NCBI RefSeq assembly: GCF_009865135.1
Contig: NZ_WWGH01000001.1
Coordinates: 3,100,001 to 3,164,000, forward strand
Reading direction: 5' to 3'
DNA length: 64,000 nucleotides
Origin: Streptomyces sp. SID8374
Lineage (GTDB): Bacteria; Actinomycetota; Actinomycetes; Streptomycetales; Streptomycetaceae
Shown here: one piece after another, positions 41,224 to 50,158 of the stretch
Layout of the letters: each line of letters begins with the position of its first letter
How positions within the stretch are numbered: the stretch's first letter is position 1
Position numbers and translations under genes: made by a program
Notes under the pieces: model-generated
Seen by the model: only the letters and a program-made list of their open reading frames with translations
Told to the model about the DNA's origin: nothing
The model's database searches: none

Positions 41224-43131
41224 TCACCGCTTCCGGTACAACCCCTCGATCTCCCCCGCGAAGTCCCGCGCGATCGTGTCCCGCTTCAGCTTCAGCGACG
41301 GCGTCAAGTGGCCCTTCTCCTCCGTGAAGTCCACCGGCAGCACCACGAACTTCCGGATCGACTCCGCCCTCGACACCAGGCGGTTCGCCTCGTCCACCGC
41401 CTTCTGGAGGGATGTGCGCAGCTCCTCGTCGTGGACCAGTTCCCTGAGCGGCACGTCCTGTTTCTTCACCATCTGGCGCCAGTGCTGGAGGCCGTCCGGC
41501 TCCAGGGTGATCAGGGCCGTGATGTACGAGCGGTTGTCGCCGACCACCATGCACTGGCTGACCAGGGGGTGGGCGCGGAGCCAGTCCTCCAGGGGGGCGG
41601 GGGTGACGTTCTTGCCGCCCGTCGTGATGATGATGTCCTTCTTGCGGCCCGTGATCGTCAGGTAGCCGTCCTCGTCCAGCGCGCCCAGGTCGCCCGTCGG
41701 GAACCAGTCGCCGTCCAGGAGGTACGGGACCGGCTCTGCACGTTCCGTGTCCCAGTAGCCCCGGAAGACCTGGCCGCCCCGCAGCAGCACCTCGCCGTCG
41801 TCCGCGATGCGTACCGAGGTGCCGGGGAGCGGCCAACCCACCGTGCCCAGGCGGGGTTTGAGGGGTGGGGTCACCGTGTGAGCCGCTGTCGTCTCCGTCA
41901 GGCCGTACCCCTCGAAGATGCCGATGCCCGCGCCCTCGTAGAACGCCGCGAGCCGGCGGCCCAGCGGGGAGCCGCCGCAGATCACGTACCGGACCTTGCC
42001 GCCCAGCGCTGCCCGGATACGGCGGTAGACCAGGGGGTCGTAGAGGGCGCGGGCCGCCCGCAGGCCGAGGCCCGGCCCCGGGCCCGTACCGTGTTCGGCG
42101 GCCTCAACTGCCTTGCCGTAGCGCTGCGCTATGCGGGCCGCCCGGTCGAACGAGGACGCCCGGCCCATCTTCTCCGCCGTCGCCCGGCCCGTGTTGTAGA
42201 CCTTCTCCAGTACGTACGGGATGGCGAGGAGGAAGGTCGGGCGGAAGCCCGCCAGGTCGGCCAGGAGGTCTTCCGTCTGGATGGAGGGGGCGTGGCCCAG
42301 GCGGACCCTCGCCCGCATGCAGCCGATCGCCACCATCCTCCCGAACACGTGCGAGAGCGGGAGGAAGAGAAGCGTCGACGCCGGGTCCTTCGAGACCGAC
42401 TTGAAGACCGGGTGGAGGAGTTCGATCGCGTTGTCCACCTCGGCGAAGAAGTTGCCGTGGGTCAGGACACAGCCCTTGGGGCGGCCCGTCGTGCCCGAGG
42501 TGTAGATCAGGGTGGCCGGGGTGTCCGGTTCCAGCCCGGCCCGGCGCTCCGCCACCGCCTCGTCGGGGATGTGCTTGCCCAGCGACTTCAGGTGGCCGAT
42601 CGCCCCCGTGTCGAACTGCCACAGGTGCGCCAGGTCGCCCAGCTGCTTGCGCTCCTGGCTGATCAGGCGGCCCTGCTCCTTCGTCTCCACCGCGCACGCC
42701 ACCGCCCCTGAGTCCTGGAGGATCCAGCGGGCCTGGAAGGCGGAGGAGGTGGGGTAGATGGGGACCGTCACCAGCCCGGCCGCCCAGGCCGCGAAGTCCA
42801 GCAGCGTCCACTCGTACGTCGTACGGGCCATGATCGCGACCCGGTCCCCCGGCCGCAGCCCCTCCGCCATCAGGCCCTTCGCCACCGCCAGCACCTCGGC
42901 GGCGAAGTCGGCGGCGGTCACGTCGTGCCAGGTGCCCTCGGCGTCCTTGCGGCTCAACACGGCCTCGGCGGGCGCCTCATGGGCGTTGTCGAAGGGGATC
43001 TCGGCCAGCGAGCCCCGCAGGACCGGGGGCGCGAACGCCGGTACGGAGACCTCCTGGACCCGGCCGTCCGGGCCCCTCTTCTTCGTGGGTTCCACAAGGG
43101 TGGGCGTGGGGGCGGATGAAGGCGTTGACAC
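41224..43131 (-). CDS. Long-chain acyl-CoA ligase (AMP-forming)
   Basis: This encodes 635 residues from the GTG at 43131. It is a member of the ANL superfamily with the P-loop LIYTSGTTGRPKGCVLTHGN, FEGYGLTETTAAHTV, WFPTGDLGALDEDGYLTITG and a GGKNVTPAPLED motif. The usual C-terminal lysine region is LTPSLKLKRDTI. It resembles FadD15-type enzymes of actinobacteria. It activates fatty acids to acyl-CoA at the inner face of the membrane for beta-oxidation or lipid synthesis. The thiolase, FabG and MaoC genes that follow support a lipid role. Confidence 0.93.
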   Translation of the reverse strand: MSTPSSAPTPTLVEPTKKRGPDGRVQEVSVPAFAPPVLRGSLAEIPFDNAHEAPAEAVLSRKDAEGTWHDVTAADFAAEVLAVAKGLMAEGLRPGDRVAIMARTTYEWTLLDFAAWAAGLVTVPIYPTSSAFQARWILQDSGAVACAVETKEQGRLISQERKQLGDLAHLWQFDTGAIGHLKSLGKHIPDEAVAERRAGLEPDTPATLIYTSGTTGRPKGCVLTHGNFFAEVDNAIELLHPVFKSVSKDPASTLLFLPLSHVFGRMVAIGCMRARVRLGHAPSIQTEDLLADLAGFRPTFLLAIPYVLEKVYNTGRATAEKMGRASSFDRAARIAQRYGKAVEAAEHGTGPGPGLGLRAARALYDPLVYRRIRAALGGKVRYVICGGSPLGRRLAAFYEGAGIGIFEGYGLTETTAAHTVTPPLKPRLGTVGWPLPGTSVRIADDGEVLLRGGQVFRGYWDTERAEPVPYLLDGDWFPTGDLGALDEDGYLTITGRKKDIIITTGGKNVTPAPLEDWLRAHPLVSQCMVVGDNRSYITALITLEPDGLQHWRQMVKKQDVPLRELVHDEELRTSLQKAVDEANRLVSRAESIRKFVVLPVDFTEEKGHLTPSLKLKRDTIARDFAGEIEGLYRKR

Positions 43132-43204
43132 GTGCGGCTCCTCGGTAGCGGGGGTCGGGCGGGTCCTGTCGCCGGGTCGTCCGTCCGGCAGATCACCAAA
43201 GTCC

Positions 43205-44464
43205 TTAGGGGCGTTCCAAGATGGCCGTCACGCCCTGGCCGCCCGCCGCGCAGATCGAGATCAACCCCCGTCCCGGGGCCTCCCGTTCGGCGAGCAGCTT
43301 GGCCAGCGTTGCGACGATCCGTGCACCTGTGGCGGCGAAGGGGTGGCCCGTCGCCAGCGAGGAGCCGGCCACGTTCAGGCGGGTCCGGTCCACCGGGGGC
43401 AGGCCCTGCTTCTCCCAGGCCGCGAGGGTCGCCAGCACCTGGGAGGCGAACGCCTCATGGATCTCGTACAGGTCGAAGTCCTCGATGCCCAGGCCCGCCC
43501 GCTCCAGCAGGCGCGGCACCGCGTACGCCGGGGCCATGAGGAGGCCGTCGTCGCCGTCGACGTAGTCCACGGCCGCCGTCTCGTAGAGGGTGAGGTAGGC
43601 CAGGGGCTCCCAGCCTCGCTCCCGCGCCAGCTCCTCGCTCGCCAGGAGGACCGTTGCCGCGCCGTCCGTGAGGGGCGTCGAATTCCCCGCTGTCATGGTG
43701 GGGTTGGGGCCGGACGTGCCGAACACCGGTTCAAGAGTGGCCAGTTTATCGACCGTCGATCCCGGGCGGAGGTTCTGGTCGCGGGTCAGGCCCCGGTACG
43801 GGACGACGAGGTCGTCCAGGAAGCCGCGTTCGTACGCCGCCGCCAGGCGCTGGTGGCTCGTGGCGGCGAGTCGGTCCTGGTCCTCGCGCCTCACCGACCA
43901 GTGGCGGGCGGTGCGGGCCGCGTGTTCGCCCATGGACAGGCCCGTGCGGGGCTCGGCGTTGCGCGGGATGTCCGGGACCAGGTGGCGGGGGCGTACGGCG
44001 GAGAGGGCCTTGAGGCGGGCGCCCGTCGACCTCGCGCGGCGGGCGGCGAGCAGGATGCGGCGCAGCTCGTCGTTCACCCCGAGCGGGGCGTCACTGGTCG
44101 TGTCGGAGCCGCCCGCTATGGCCGAGTCGACCGCCCCCAGGGCGATCTTGTTGGCGGCGGCGATCACGGCCTGGAGGCCCGTACCACAGGCCTGTTGGAT
44201 GTCGTACGCCGGTGTGCGCGGGTCCAGCGCCGAGCCGAGGACGGTCTCGCGGGCCAGATTCAAGTCGCGGCTGTGCTTGAGGACCGCGCCCGCCACGAAC
44301 TCGCCGACCCGCTCCCCCGCCAGGCCGTACCGCTCCACCAGCCCGCCGAGCGCGGCCGTCAGCAGGTCCTGGTTGGAAGCGGTCGCGTACGGGCCGTCCG
44401 AGCGGGCAAAGGGAGTACGGCTGCCGCCGATGACCGCGACGCGGCGCGGGGCGGGGATGTTCAC
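43205..44464 (-). CDS. Acetyl-CoA acyltransferase (thiolase)
   Basis: This encodes 419 residues from the GTG at 44464. The thiolase signatures are present: nucleophile Cys in DIQQACGTGLQAVI, the loop LYEIHEAFASQVL (HEAF in place of NEAF), His in ATGHPFAATGARI, and second Cys in ISICAAGGQG. It cleaves 3-ketoacyl-CoA or condenses acyl-CoAs; the length and HEAF loop suit FadA/FadI-like enzymes. It is divergent from the FabG-MaoC operon across a GAGTAA-type operator, so all three are probably co-regulated. Confidence 0.92.
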   Translation of the reverse strand: MNIPAPRRVAVIGGSRTPFARSDGPYATASNQDLLTAALGGLVERYGLAGERVGEFVAGAVLKHSRDLNLARETVLGSALDPRTPAYDIQQACGTGLQAVIAAANKIALGAVDSAIAGGSDTTSDAPLGVNDELRRILLAARRARSTGARLKALSAVRPRHLVPDIPRNAEPRTGLSMGEHAARTARHWSVRREDQDRLAATSHQRLAAAYERGFLDDLVVPYRGLTRDQNLRPGSTVDKLATLEPVFGTSGPNPTMTAGNSTPLTDGAATVLLASEELARERGWEPLAYLTLYETAAVDYVDGDDGLLMAPAYAVPRLLERAGLGIEDFDLYEIHEAFASQVLATLAAWEKQGLPPVDRTRLNVAGSSLATGHPFAATGARIVATLAKLLAEREAPGRGLISICAAGGQGVTAILERP

Positions 44465-44523
44465 GGGGTCCGTCCGGGGGCGGTCCGTCCGGGATTGTTC
44501 ATCTCGACCAGCTCCTGACTCTT

Positions 44524-44545
44524 GAGTAACCTTACTCCGGAGTAA
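44524..44545. promoter_or_regulatory. Triple half-site operator GAGTAA-CC-TTACTC-CG-GAGTAA
   Basis: Three alternating half-sites spaced 8 bp apart give two overlapping dyads, GAGTAACCTTACTC (44524-44537) and the perfect palindrome TTACTCCGGAGTAA (44532-44545). They lie in the 109-bp gap between the divergent thiolase and FabG genes, 28 bp from the fabG start. The form suits a TetR-family lipid regulator. Confidence 0.7.
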
Positions 44546-44573
44546 ATCTACGACCGAGCAGGGAGTCAGGACA

Positions 44574-45893
44574 ATGGCCGATCGCTATCTGCACCTCACC
44601 GGCACAGCACCCGGCCGCTTCCTCACCCGCCGCCTCGGCCTCCCGCAGCCCGCCCCGCTGCGCCGCCGGACCCTGGAGACCCCGCACCTGGACGGGCCGC
44701 TGCTGCACCTCACGGCGGGGACGTCGGCGGTCGCAGGGGTGGCGGAGACGCTTGCCCGGGCAGGGCTCCCCCTCACCGACCGCACCGACCGGCCCGCCGC
44801 GATCGTCCTCGACGCCACCGGGGTCGTCACGGCCACCGGGCTCGGGGACGTCCACGCCGCCCTGCACCCCGTCGTCCGCTCCCTCGCACCGGGCGGGCGG
44901 ATCGTCGTCCTCGGTACGGTGCCGTCCCCCGACGACCACCATCAGGCCGCCGCCCAGCAGGCGTTGGAGGGGTTCGTGCGGTCGCTGGGCAAGGAGATCG
45001 GGCGGGGTTCCACCGTTCAGCTCGTACGGATTCCGGGCGGGGCCAGCGCCGAGGCCGCCGAGTCCACCCTCCGCTTCCTACTCTCCCCGCGCTCCGCCTA
45101 CGTCAGCGGCCAGGTCATCGAACTGACCTCCGCCGCCCCCGGCCCCGTCGCCGACCCGGCCGCCCCCCTCACCGGCCGCACCGCCCTGGTCACCGGGGCC
45201 GCCCGGGGCATCGGCGCCGCCGTCGCCTCGGTGCTCGCCCGTGACGGGGCCCAGGTCATCGCCCTGGACGTACCAGGAGCCCGCGAGGAGCTGGAACGTA
45301 CCGCCGACCGGCTCGGCGCCACCGCCCTCCCCTTGGACATCACCGCACCCGACGCCGCCGACCGCATCGCCGCCGCCGCACCCGACGGGCTCGGCGTCCT
45401 CGTCCACAACGCGGGCATCACCCGCGACCGCCGTCTCGCCAACATGCCCGCCGACCGCTGGGCACCGGTCATCGAGGTCAACCTGGACAGCGTGCTCCGC
45501 ACCACCGACGAGCTGCTGAAGGCCGGGGTCATCACACGTGGCGGCCGGATCGTCGCCACCGCCTCCATCGCGGGCATCGCCGGCAACACCGGGCAGACCA
45601 ACTACGCCGCCAGCAAGGCCGGGATCATCGGCCTCGTCCGCTCGCTCGGCCCGCGCGCCGCCGCCGACCACGGCGTGACGGTCAACGCGGTCGCGCCCGG
45701 CTTCATCGAGACGAAGATGACGGCGGCCGTCCCCCTCTTCATCCGCGAGGCGGGCCGCCGTATGAACTCCCTTTCCCAGGGCGGCCTTCCGGTCGATGTC
45801 GCCGAGGCCGTCGCCTGGTTCGCCCAGCCCGGCTCCACCGCCGTCAACGGCCAGGTGCTGCGGGTCTGCGGCCAGAGCCTGCTGGGGGCGTGA
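44574..45893 (+). CDS. High-molecular-weight 3-oxoacyl-ACP/CoA reductase (FabG4 type)
   Basis: This encodes 439 residues from the ATG at 44574, with GGGAG upstream. The N-terminal half is a degenerate Rossmann/flavodoxin-like domain (LDATGVVTATGLGDVHAALH). The C-terminal half is an active SDR ketoreductase: [30 protein letters not shown], Ser in VATASIAGIAGN, and YAASK. This two-domain form is characteristic of actinobacterial FabG4. It reduces beta-ketoacyl thioesters. The stop overlaps the MaoC start (GTGA at 45890). Confidence 0.93.
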   Translation: MADRYLHLTGTAPGRFLTRRLGLPQPAPLRRRTLETPHLDGPLLHLTAGTSAVAGVAETLARAGLPLTDRTDRPAAIVLDATGVVTATGLGDVHAALHPVVRSLAPGGRIVVLGTVPSPDDHHQAAAQQALEGFVRSLGKEIGRGSTVQLVRIPGGASAEAAESTLRFLLSPRSAYVSGQVIELTSAAPGPVADPAAPLTGRTALVTGAARGIGAAVASVLARDGAQVIALDVPGAREELERTADRLGATALPLDITAPDAADRIAAAAPDGLGVLVHNAGITRDRRLANMPADRWAPVIEVNLDSVLRTTDELLKAGVITRGGRIVATASIAGIAGNTGQTNYAASKAGIIGLVRSLGPRAAADHGVTVNAVAPGFIETKMTAAVPLFIREAGRRMNSLSQGGLPVDVAEAVAWFAQPGSTAVNGQVLRVCGQSLLGA

Positions 45894-46807
45894 GCGCGAT
45901 GACCTCCCTCGCCTCCTCCCTCGTACGCGGAGCCGTCACCTCTCCTTTCCGGCGCGCCGGGCGGCCCGGCGCCACCCTGCCCACCGACCGCCTCACCCTC
46001 CCGGCGGGCCCCGCCGCCCCCGGCCACCTGGCCGCGTACCGCCGGATCTGCGGCTTCCCGGCGACCGGGCCGCTCCCGCTCACGTACCCCCATGTCCTGG
46101 CCTTTCCGCTCGCCATGCGGCTGATGACCGGGCGTGGCTTCCCGCTGCCCGTGGTCGGGCTCGTCCACACCTGGATCGAGATCGCCGCCCACCGGGCCGT
46201 GCAGGACGCCGAAGAGCTTGAACTGACGGTGTACGCCCAGGAGTTGACGCCTCACCGGCGTGGCACCGAGGTCACCATGGTGACCGAGGCGCGGGTGGGC
46301 GGCGAGCTGGTGTGGGAGTCGCGCAGCGGGTACCTGTCGCGGCACGCCACAGAAGCCCGCAGCGGGTACCTGTCGCGGCACGCCACGGAAGCCCGCAGCG
46401 GGTACCTGTCGCGGCACGCCACCGAAGCCGCCGGGACGAGCGGACAGAAGGATCCGGCGCTCCCCGCCCTCGCCGAATGGCGGCTGCCCGGCGATCTCGG
46501 GCGGCGGTACGGAGCCGTCTCCGGCGACCGCAACCCCATCCACCTCCACCCGCTCACCGCCCGTCTCTTCGGCTTCCCCCGGACCATCGCGCACGGCATG
46601 TGGACGGTGGCCCGCTGCCTGGCCGAGGGTGAGGGCCGGCCCGGCGGGCAGAGCGGTGAACTCCGCACCGTACGAGCCGAGTTCAAGGCCCCCGTCCTGC
46701 TGCCCGCCACCGTGACGTACGCCGCCGACCCGGCCGGGAACGCCTTCGCCCTGCGCAGCGCGAGCGGGCGCGTCCACCTCACCGGCGCGGTGACGCGGGC
46801 GCTCTGA
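45890..46807 (+). CDS. MaoC-family acyl dehydratase with in-frame triplicated 12-residue repeat
   Basis: This encodes 305 residues from the GTG at 45890, overlapping fabG, with an ATG nine bases later as an alternative. The hot-dog domain has the hydratase motif YGAVSGDRNPIHLHPLTARL and GFPRTIAHGMWTVARCL, with the catalytic Asp/His in place. The first half is a degenerate MaoC copy. Residues of about 145-180 are three tandem copies of RSGYLSRHATEA, absent from the usual family plan, which has one. It hydrates enoyl thioesters to 3-hydroxyacyl thioesters, the step paired with the FabG enzyme. Confidence 0.9.
   Translation: MSAMTSLASSLVRGAVTSPFRRAGRPGATLPTDRLTLPAGPAAPGHLAAYRRICGFPATGPLPLTYPHVLAFPLAMRLMTGRGFPLPVVGLVHTWIEIAAHRAVQDAEELELTVYAQELTPHRRGTEVTMVTEARVGGELVWESRSGYLSRHATEARSGYLSRHATEARSGYLSRHATEAAGTSGQKDPALPALAEWRLPGDLGRRYGAVSGDRNPIHLHPLTARLFGFPRTIAHGMWTVARCLAEGEGRPGGQSGELRTVRAEFKAPVLLPATVTYAADPAGNAFALRSASGRVHLTGAVTRAL
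46322..46429 (+). repeat. Three tandem 36-bp units inside the MaoC gene
   Basis: The units 46322-46357, 46358-46393 and 46394-46429 are identical except for the third base of one Thr codon (ACA, ACG, ACC). Each encodes RSGYLSRHATEA. Confidence 0.95.
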
Positions 46808-46833
46808 GGCCCCCGGTTCCTACACTGACCGCC

Positions 46834-47217
46834 ATGGCATGCCGCATCAGTGAACTGGTCATCGAAGCCGCCGACGCCGAGCGGCTCGCCGCGTTCTGGA
46901 GCGAGGTCCTCGGCTATGTCGAGATCGGCCGGGAGAGCGACGGGTCCATCGAGATCGGGCCGCCCGGCACCGGCTTCGGCGGACCGCAGCCCACCCTCGT
47001 CCTGAGCCCCAACAGCGCGCCCCGGACCGGGCAGCTCCGGCTGCACATCGACGTCAGCGCCACCGACCGCGACCAGGACGCCGAGCTGGAACGGCTCCTC
47101 GCCCTCGGCGCCAGGACCGCCGACGTCGGGCAGACCGGCGACGAGAGCTGGCACGTCCTGGCCGATCCGGAGGGCAACGAGTTCTGCCTCCTGCGCGCCC
47201 GCGTCCAGCCGGTCTGA
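46834..47217 (+). CDS. VOC (glyoxalase/bleomycin resistance) family protein
   Basis: This encodes 127 residues from the ATG at 46834, 26 bp after the MaoC stop. Two beta-alpha-beta-beta-beta units are visible (CRISELVIEAADAERLAAFW and RTGQLRLHIDVSATDRDQDA), ending WHVLADPEGNEFCLL. This is the usual pattern of actinobacterial glyoxalase-like proteins, with Glu/His metal-ligand positions partly present. The substrate is unknown. It may be the last gene of the fabG-maoC operon. Confidence 0.85.
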   Translation: MACRISELVIEAADAERLAAFWSEVLGYVEIGRESDGSIEIGPPGTGFGGPQPTLVLSPNSAPRTGQLRLHIDVSATDRDQDAELERLLALGARTADVGQTGDESWHVLADPEGNEFCLLRARVQPV

Positions 47218-47239
47218 CCTCGTACGGCCCGCTACGAGG
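47218..47239. terminator. Hairpin between convergent genes
   Basis: CCTCGTA at 47218-47224 pairs with TACGAGG at 47233-47239. It overlaps the stop of the TetR gene and follows the VOC gene stop directly. Confidence 0.55.
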
Positions 47240-47885
47240 CGTCGTCCACCGGAGGCTGCCACGGGCGGGCGTGCATCAGGTTCTCCAGGCCCGCCCAGGC
47301 GAAGTTCATCAGGGTCGCCGCAGCCTCCTTCGCCGAGACGCCCGGGGTGTCGTTGGCCCAGCCCGCCAGCGACTCGGCGGCCCCCACCAAGGCCTGTGCG
47401 AGGCCCGCCACGTCCCGGTCCGCGAGGGCGGGGTCGCGGTGCGCCTCGCGGGCGGCGGCGCCGATCAGGCCCGTCACGAACGCGACGATCTCGTCGCGCA
47501 TCCCCACGACCTCGCTGATGAACGGCTCCCCGTGCGAGCGCGCCTGGCGGTGCAGCACCGCCCAGCCGTCCGGGTTCTCCGCGGTGTGGGTGAAGAACGC
47601 CCGCAGCCCCGACCAGAGTTGGCCGTCGGCGGGCAGCTCCGGGTCGACCCCGGCCCGTACCGCCTCCACCAGGGCTTCCGCCTCGCGCCGGATGCAGGCG
47701 GAGAACAGGTCCTCCTTGGAGTGCAGGTAGAGGTAGACCAGGGGCTTGGAGACACCCGCCAGCTCGGCGATCTCGTCCATCGAGGCGGCCCGGTACCCGC
47801 GCTGGCCGAAGGTCTGCACCGCGGCGTCCATCATCTGCCGCTCACGCACGGCGCGTGGCATCCGTTTGCTCTTCACAGCACCCAC
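47232..47885 (-). CDS. TetR-family transcriptional regulator
   Basis: This encodes 217 residues. The GTG at 47885 has GGAGGAAG about eight bases upstream; a TTG at 47927 is less likely. The N-terminal helix-turn-helix is clear (RQMMDAAVQTFGQRGYRAAS, then MDEIAELAGVSKPLVYLYLH and SKEDLF). The C-terminal ligand domain ends ATLMNFAWAGLENLM. The Tyr-rich recognition helix is common among fatty-acid-responsive TetR proteins. It is the only TetR gene in the window and a candidate binder of the operator at 44524, though no copy of that site precedes its own gene. Confidence 0.9.
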   Translation of the reverse strand: MGAVKSKRMPRAVRERQMMDAAVQTFGQRGYRAASMDEIAELAGVSKPLVYLYLHSKEDLFSACIRREAEALVEAVRAGVDPELPADGQLWSGLRAFFTHTAENPDGWAVLHRQARSHGEPFISEVVGMRDEIVAFVTGLIGAAAREAHRDPALADRDVAGLAQALVGAAESLAGWANDTPGVSAKEAAATLMNFAWAGLENLMHARPWQPPVDDAS

Positions 47886-47980
47886 GTCCGACTTCCTCCC
47901 CGCCCCACGGTCCTGCTCCCCGGCCAAGGGTACGGCGCCGGGCAGGCCTCCGTCGTACGGAGCGTCCCCCGCCGGTACGC

Positions 47981-48022
47981 GAGCGCCCCCGGCCCACCTC
48001 GCGGGGTGGACCGGGGGCGCTC
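47981..48022 (-). terminator. Strong terminator hairpin after the DAACS gene
   Basis: Perfect 12-bp arms (GAGCGCCCCCGG and its complement) with an inner CCACC/GGTGG pairing begin 19 bp after the stop at 48041. Confidence 0.8.
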
Positions 48023-48040
48023 AGGGACGTGCGGGCGCGG

Positions 48041-49438
48041 CTAGGCGGTGGCCGGAACCGCGTCCTTGGGTTCCGGCGTACGGTCGCGGTCCACGTCCCA
48101 GCCGTCGTCGTCGGACGGGCCGAACGCGTCGATCGAGGAGGACGAGGCCGAGTTGTACTTGTCGTGGTCGAGGATCTTCTCGCGAGCCGACACGACGACC
48201 GGGACCAGTGCCTGGCCGGCCACGTTGGCGGCGGTGCGGATCATGTCCAGGATCGGGTCGATGGCCAGCAGCAGGCCGACACCCTCCAGCGGGAGGCCCA
48301 GGGTGGAGAGGGTCAGGGTCAGCATGACCGTGGCGCCGGTGAGACCGGCGGTGGCGGCGGAGCCGATCACCGAGACGAAGGCGATGAGCACGTAGTCGCT
48401 GATGCCCAGCTGGACGTCGAAGATCTGCGCGACGAAGATCGCCGCCAGCGCCGGGTAGATCGCGGCGCAGCCGTCCATCTTCGTGGTCGCCCCGAACGGG
48501 ACGGCGAAGGAGGCGTACTCCTTCGGAACGCCGAGGCGCTCGGTGACCCGCTGGGTGACCGGCATGGTGCCGACCGAGGAGCGGGAGACGAAGGCGAGCT
48601 GGATCGCGGGCCAGGCGCCCTTGAAGAACTGGAGCGGGCTGACCTTGGCGACGGTGGCCAGGAGCAGCGGGTAGACGCCGAACATCACCAGGAGGCAGCC
48701 GACGTAGACGTCGGCGGTGAACGTCGCGTACTTGCCGATCAGGTCCCAGCCGTAGGTGGCGATGGCGTAGCCGATGAGACCGACGGTGCCGAGCGGGGCC
48801 AGGCGGATGACCCACCACAGGGCCTTCTGCAACAGCTCCAGGATGGACTGGCTGAGCGTCAGGATCGGCTGGGCCTTCTCGCCGAGCTTGAGGGCGGCGA
48901 TACCGGCGACGGCCGCCATGAAGACGATCTGGAGCACGTTCAGCTCGGTGAACGGCGTGATCACGTCGGTCGGGATGATGCCGGTCAGGAAGTCGATCCA
49001 GCTGCCGGTGCGCTCGGGCAGCTTGCCGTCCTTCGGCGTGAGGCCGGTGCCGGAGCCGGGGTTGGTCAGCAGGCCGATGGTGAGACCGATGGCGACCGCG
49101 ATCAGCGACGTGATCATGAACCAGAGCAGGGTGCGGGTCGCCAGCCGGGCGGCGTTGTTGACCTTGCGCAGATTGGTGATCGACACCAGGATCGCGAAGA
49201 AGACCAGCGGGGCGACGGCCAGCTTGAGCAGCTGGACGAAGATCGAACCGACCTTGTCCAGTGTGGTGACGAGCCAGGAGACGTCCTGGCTGCGGGCGAT
49301 CCAGCCGAGCAGGGCGCCGAGCACCAGACCGGCGACGATCTGGGCCCAGAACGGGACCTTGGGTATGCGCGGACCGGGGCCGGAGCCGGTGGACGGCTGC
49401 TCGGCCTCGGGGGCGGCGGACGCGGAATTCGCGGACAC
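48041..49438 (-). CDS. Dicarboxylate/amino acid:cation symporter (DAACS family)
   Basis: This encodes 465 residues. The GTG at 49438 has GGAG seven bases upstream; frames upstream to 49642 are implausible. The glutamate transporter fold is indicated by IPKVPFWAQIVAGLVLGALL, VAPLVFFAILVSITNL, the serine-rich loop QLAFVSRSSVGTMPVTQRVT and the signature SFAVPFGATTKMDGCAAIYP. It imports glutamate, aspartate or C4-dicarboxylates with Na+ or H+. The acidic Ser-rich C-terminal tail (NSASSSSIDAFGPSDDDG) is an unconserved extension. Confidence 0.92.
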   Translation of the reverse strand: MSANSASAAPEAEQPSTGSGPGPRIPKVPFWAQIVAGLVLGALLGWIARSQDVSWLVTTLDKVGSIFVQLLKLAVAPLVFFAILVSITNLRKVNNAARLATRTLLWFMITSLIAVAIGLTIGLLTNPGSGTGLTPKDGKLPERTGSWIDFLTGIIPTDVITPFTELNVLQIVFMAAVAGIAALKLGEKAQPILTLSQSILELLQKALWWVIRLAPLGTVGLIGYAIATYGWDLIGKYATFTADVYVGCLLVMFGVYPLLLATVAKVSPLQFFKGAWPAIQLAFVSRSSVGTMPVTQRVTERLGVPKEYASFAVPFGATTKMDGCAAIYPALAAIFVAQIFDVQLGISDYVLIAFVSVIGSAATAGLTGATVMLTLTLSTLGLPLEGVGLLLAIDPILDMIRTAANVAGQALVPVVVSAREKILDHDKYNSASSSSIDAFGPSDDDGWDVDRDRTPEPKDAVPATA

Positions 49439-49775
49439 GGACACACTCCAGTGGGGGACGCATCGGGACGTACGAGGACAGGCGTACGGACGTGCGGTGG
49501 AACGGGGACGGGGTCGCGGCGCCCGCGTCTGAGGGCGGCGCCGCTGCATGATGCCGTAATCAGACCTCGCGGCAACAGACCGCGGACATACAGCGGCAGA
49601 GATCGACATGCAGGCGCGCCACGAGCGGAATGCTCGCGGCATGACGGAGGCGCACTGCTGTCTTCATGTCGAACACGTTAACACTTGAACTTTGGGATCC
49701 TCAAAGCCTTTCTTTGACCATGGAACGGGGGACAATCCGCCCCCGAGACCCTGGAATCCGTCGGAAACGCCGAAA
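49439..49775. other. Intergenic leader/promoter region of the DAACS gene
   Basis: These 337 bp hold no supported gene. An AT-richer stretch at 49665-49735, including the imperfect dyad CTTTGGGATCCTCAAAG near 49689, probably carries the transporter promoter. The long leader could hold a regulatory RNA, but I see no recognised riboswitch. Confidence 0.45.
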
Positions 49776-49812
49776 ACCCCGGCCACCGGAGCGAGATGCT
49801 CCGGTCCGGGGT
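49776..49812 (-). terminator. Terminator after the DUF4229 gene
   Basis: ACCCCGG ... CCGGGGT enclose a perfect inner ACCGGAGC/GCTCCGGT stem. The hairpin is 53 bp past the stop at 49865. Confidence 0.7.
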
Positions 49813-49864
49813 CTGCGGAAGGTTCGCGGGGCGCGGCCCATGGCGGGCGCGCGTGTGAGGAAAC

Positions 49865-50158
49865 TTACTGAACGGCGTCCTCACGGGTGCGGTTGGCGTC
49901 CAGTCGCGCCTTGGTGCGGTCGACCGTGGTGACGATCTGCGCGGACATCTCGTCGCGCTGCTTGCGCAGCAGTACGAAGCTGAGCGGGGCGGAGAGGACG
50001 AGGCCGAGCAGCATCACCCAGACGACGTTGGAGCCGCCGAGACCGGAGGGCACCAGCCCGAAGTGGACGGCGACACCGGCGACGAAGAAGCAGCCGACGA
50101 AGATCAACAGGCGCAACGCCGTGTACCGGATCATCGCGCTCGGCTTGGCAGCGGACAC
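49865..50158 (-). CDS. DUF4229 membrane protein
   Basis: This encodes 97 residues from the GTG at 50158 (VSAAKPSAMIRYTALRLLIF), with AGAGG upstream. Two membrane helices are present (ALRLLIFVGCFFVAGVAVHF and SNVVWVMLLGLVLSAPLSFV), followed by the family-typical LLRKQRDEMSAQI and a basic tail. DUF4229 is an actinobacterial family of unknown function, often close to menaquinone genes, as here. Confidence 0.85.
   Translation of the reverse strand: MSAAKPSAMIRYTALRLLIFVGCFFVAGVAVHFGLVPSGLGGSNVVWVMLLGLVLSAPLSFVLLRKQRDEMSAQIVTTVDRTKARLDANRTREDAVQ

Noticed and set aside
49666..49932. An 88-codon plus-strand frame in the DAACS upstream gap
   Set aside because: It crosses the terminator hairpin and the 3' end of the DUF4229 gene, and has no ribosome site or family.
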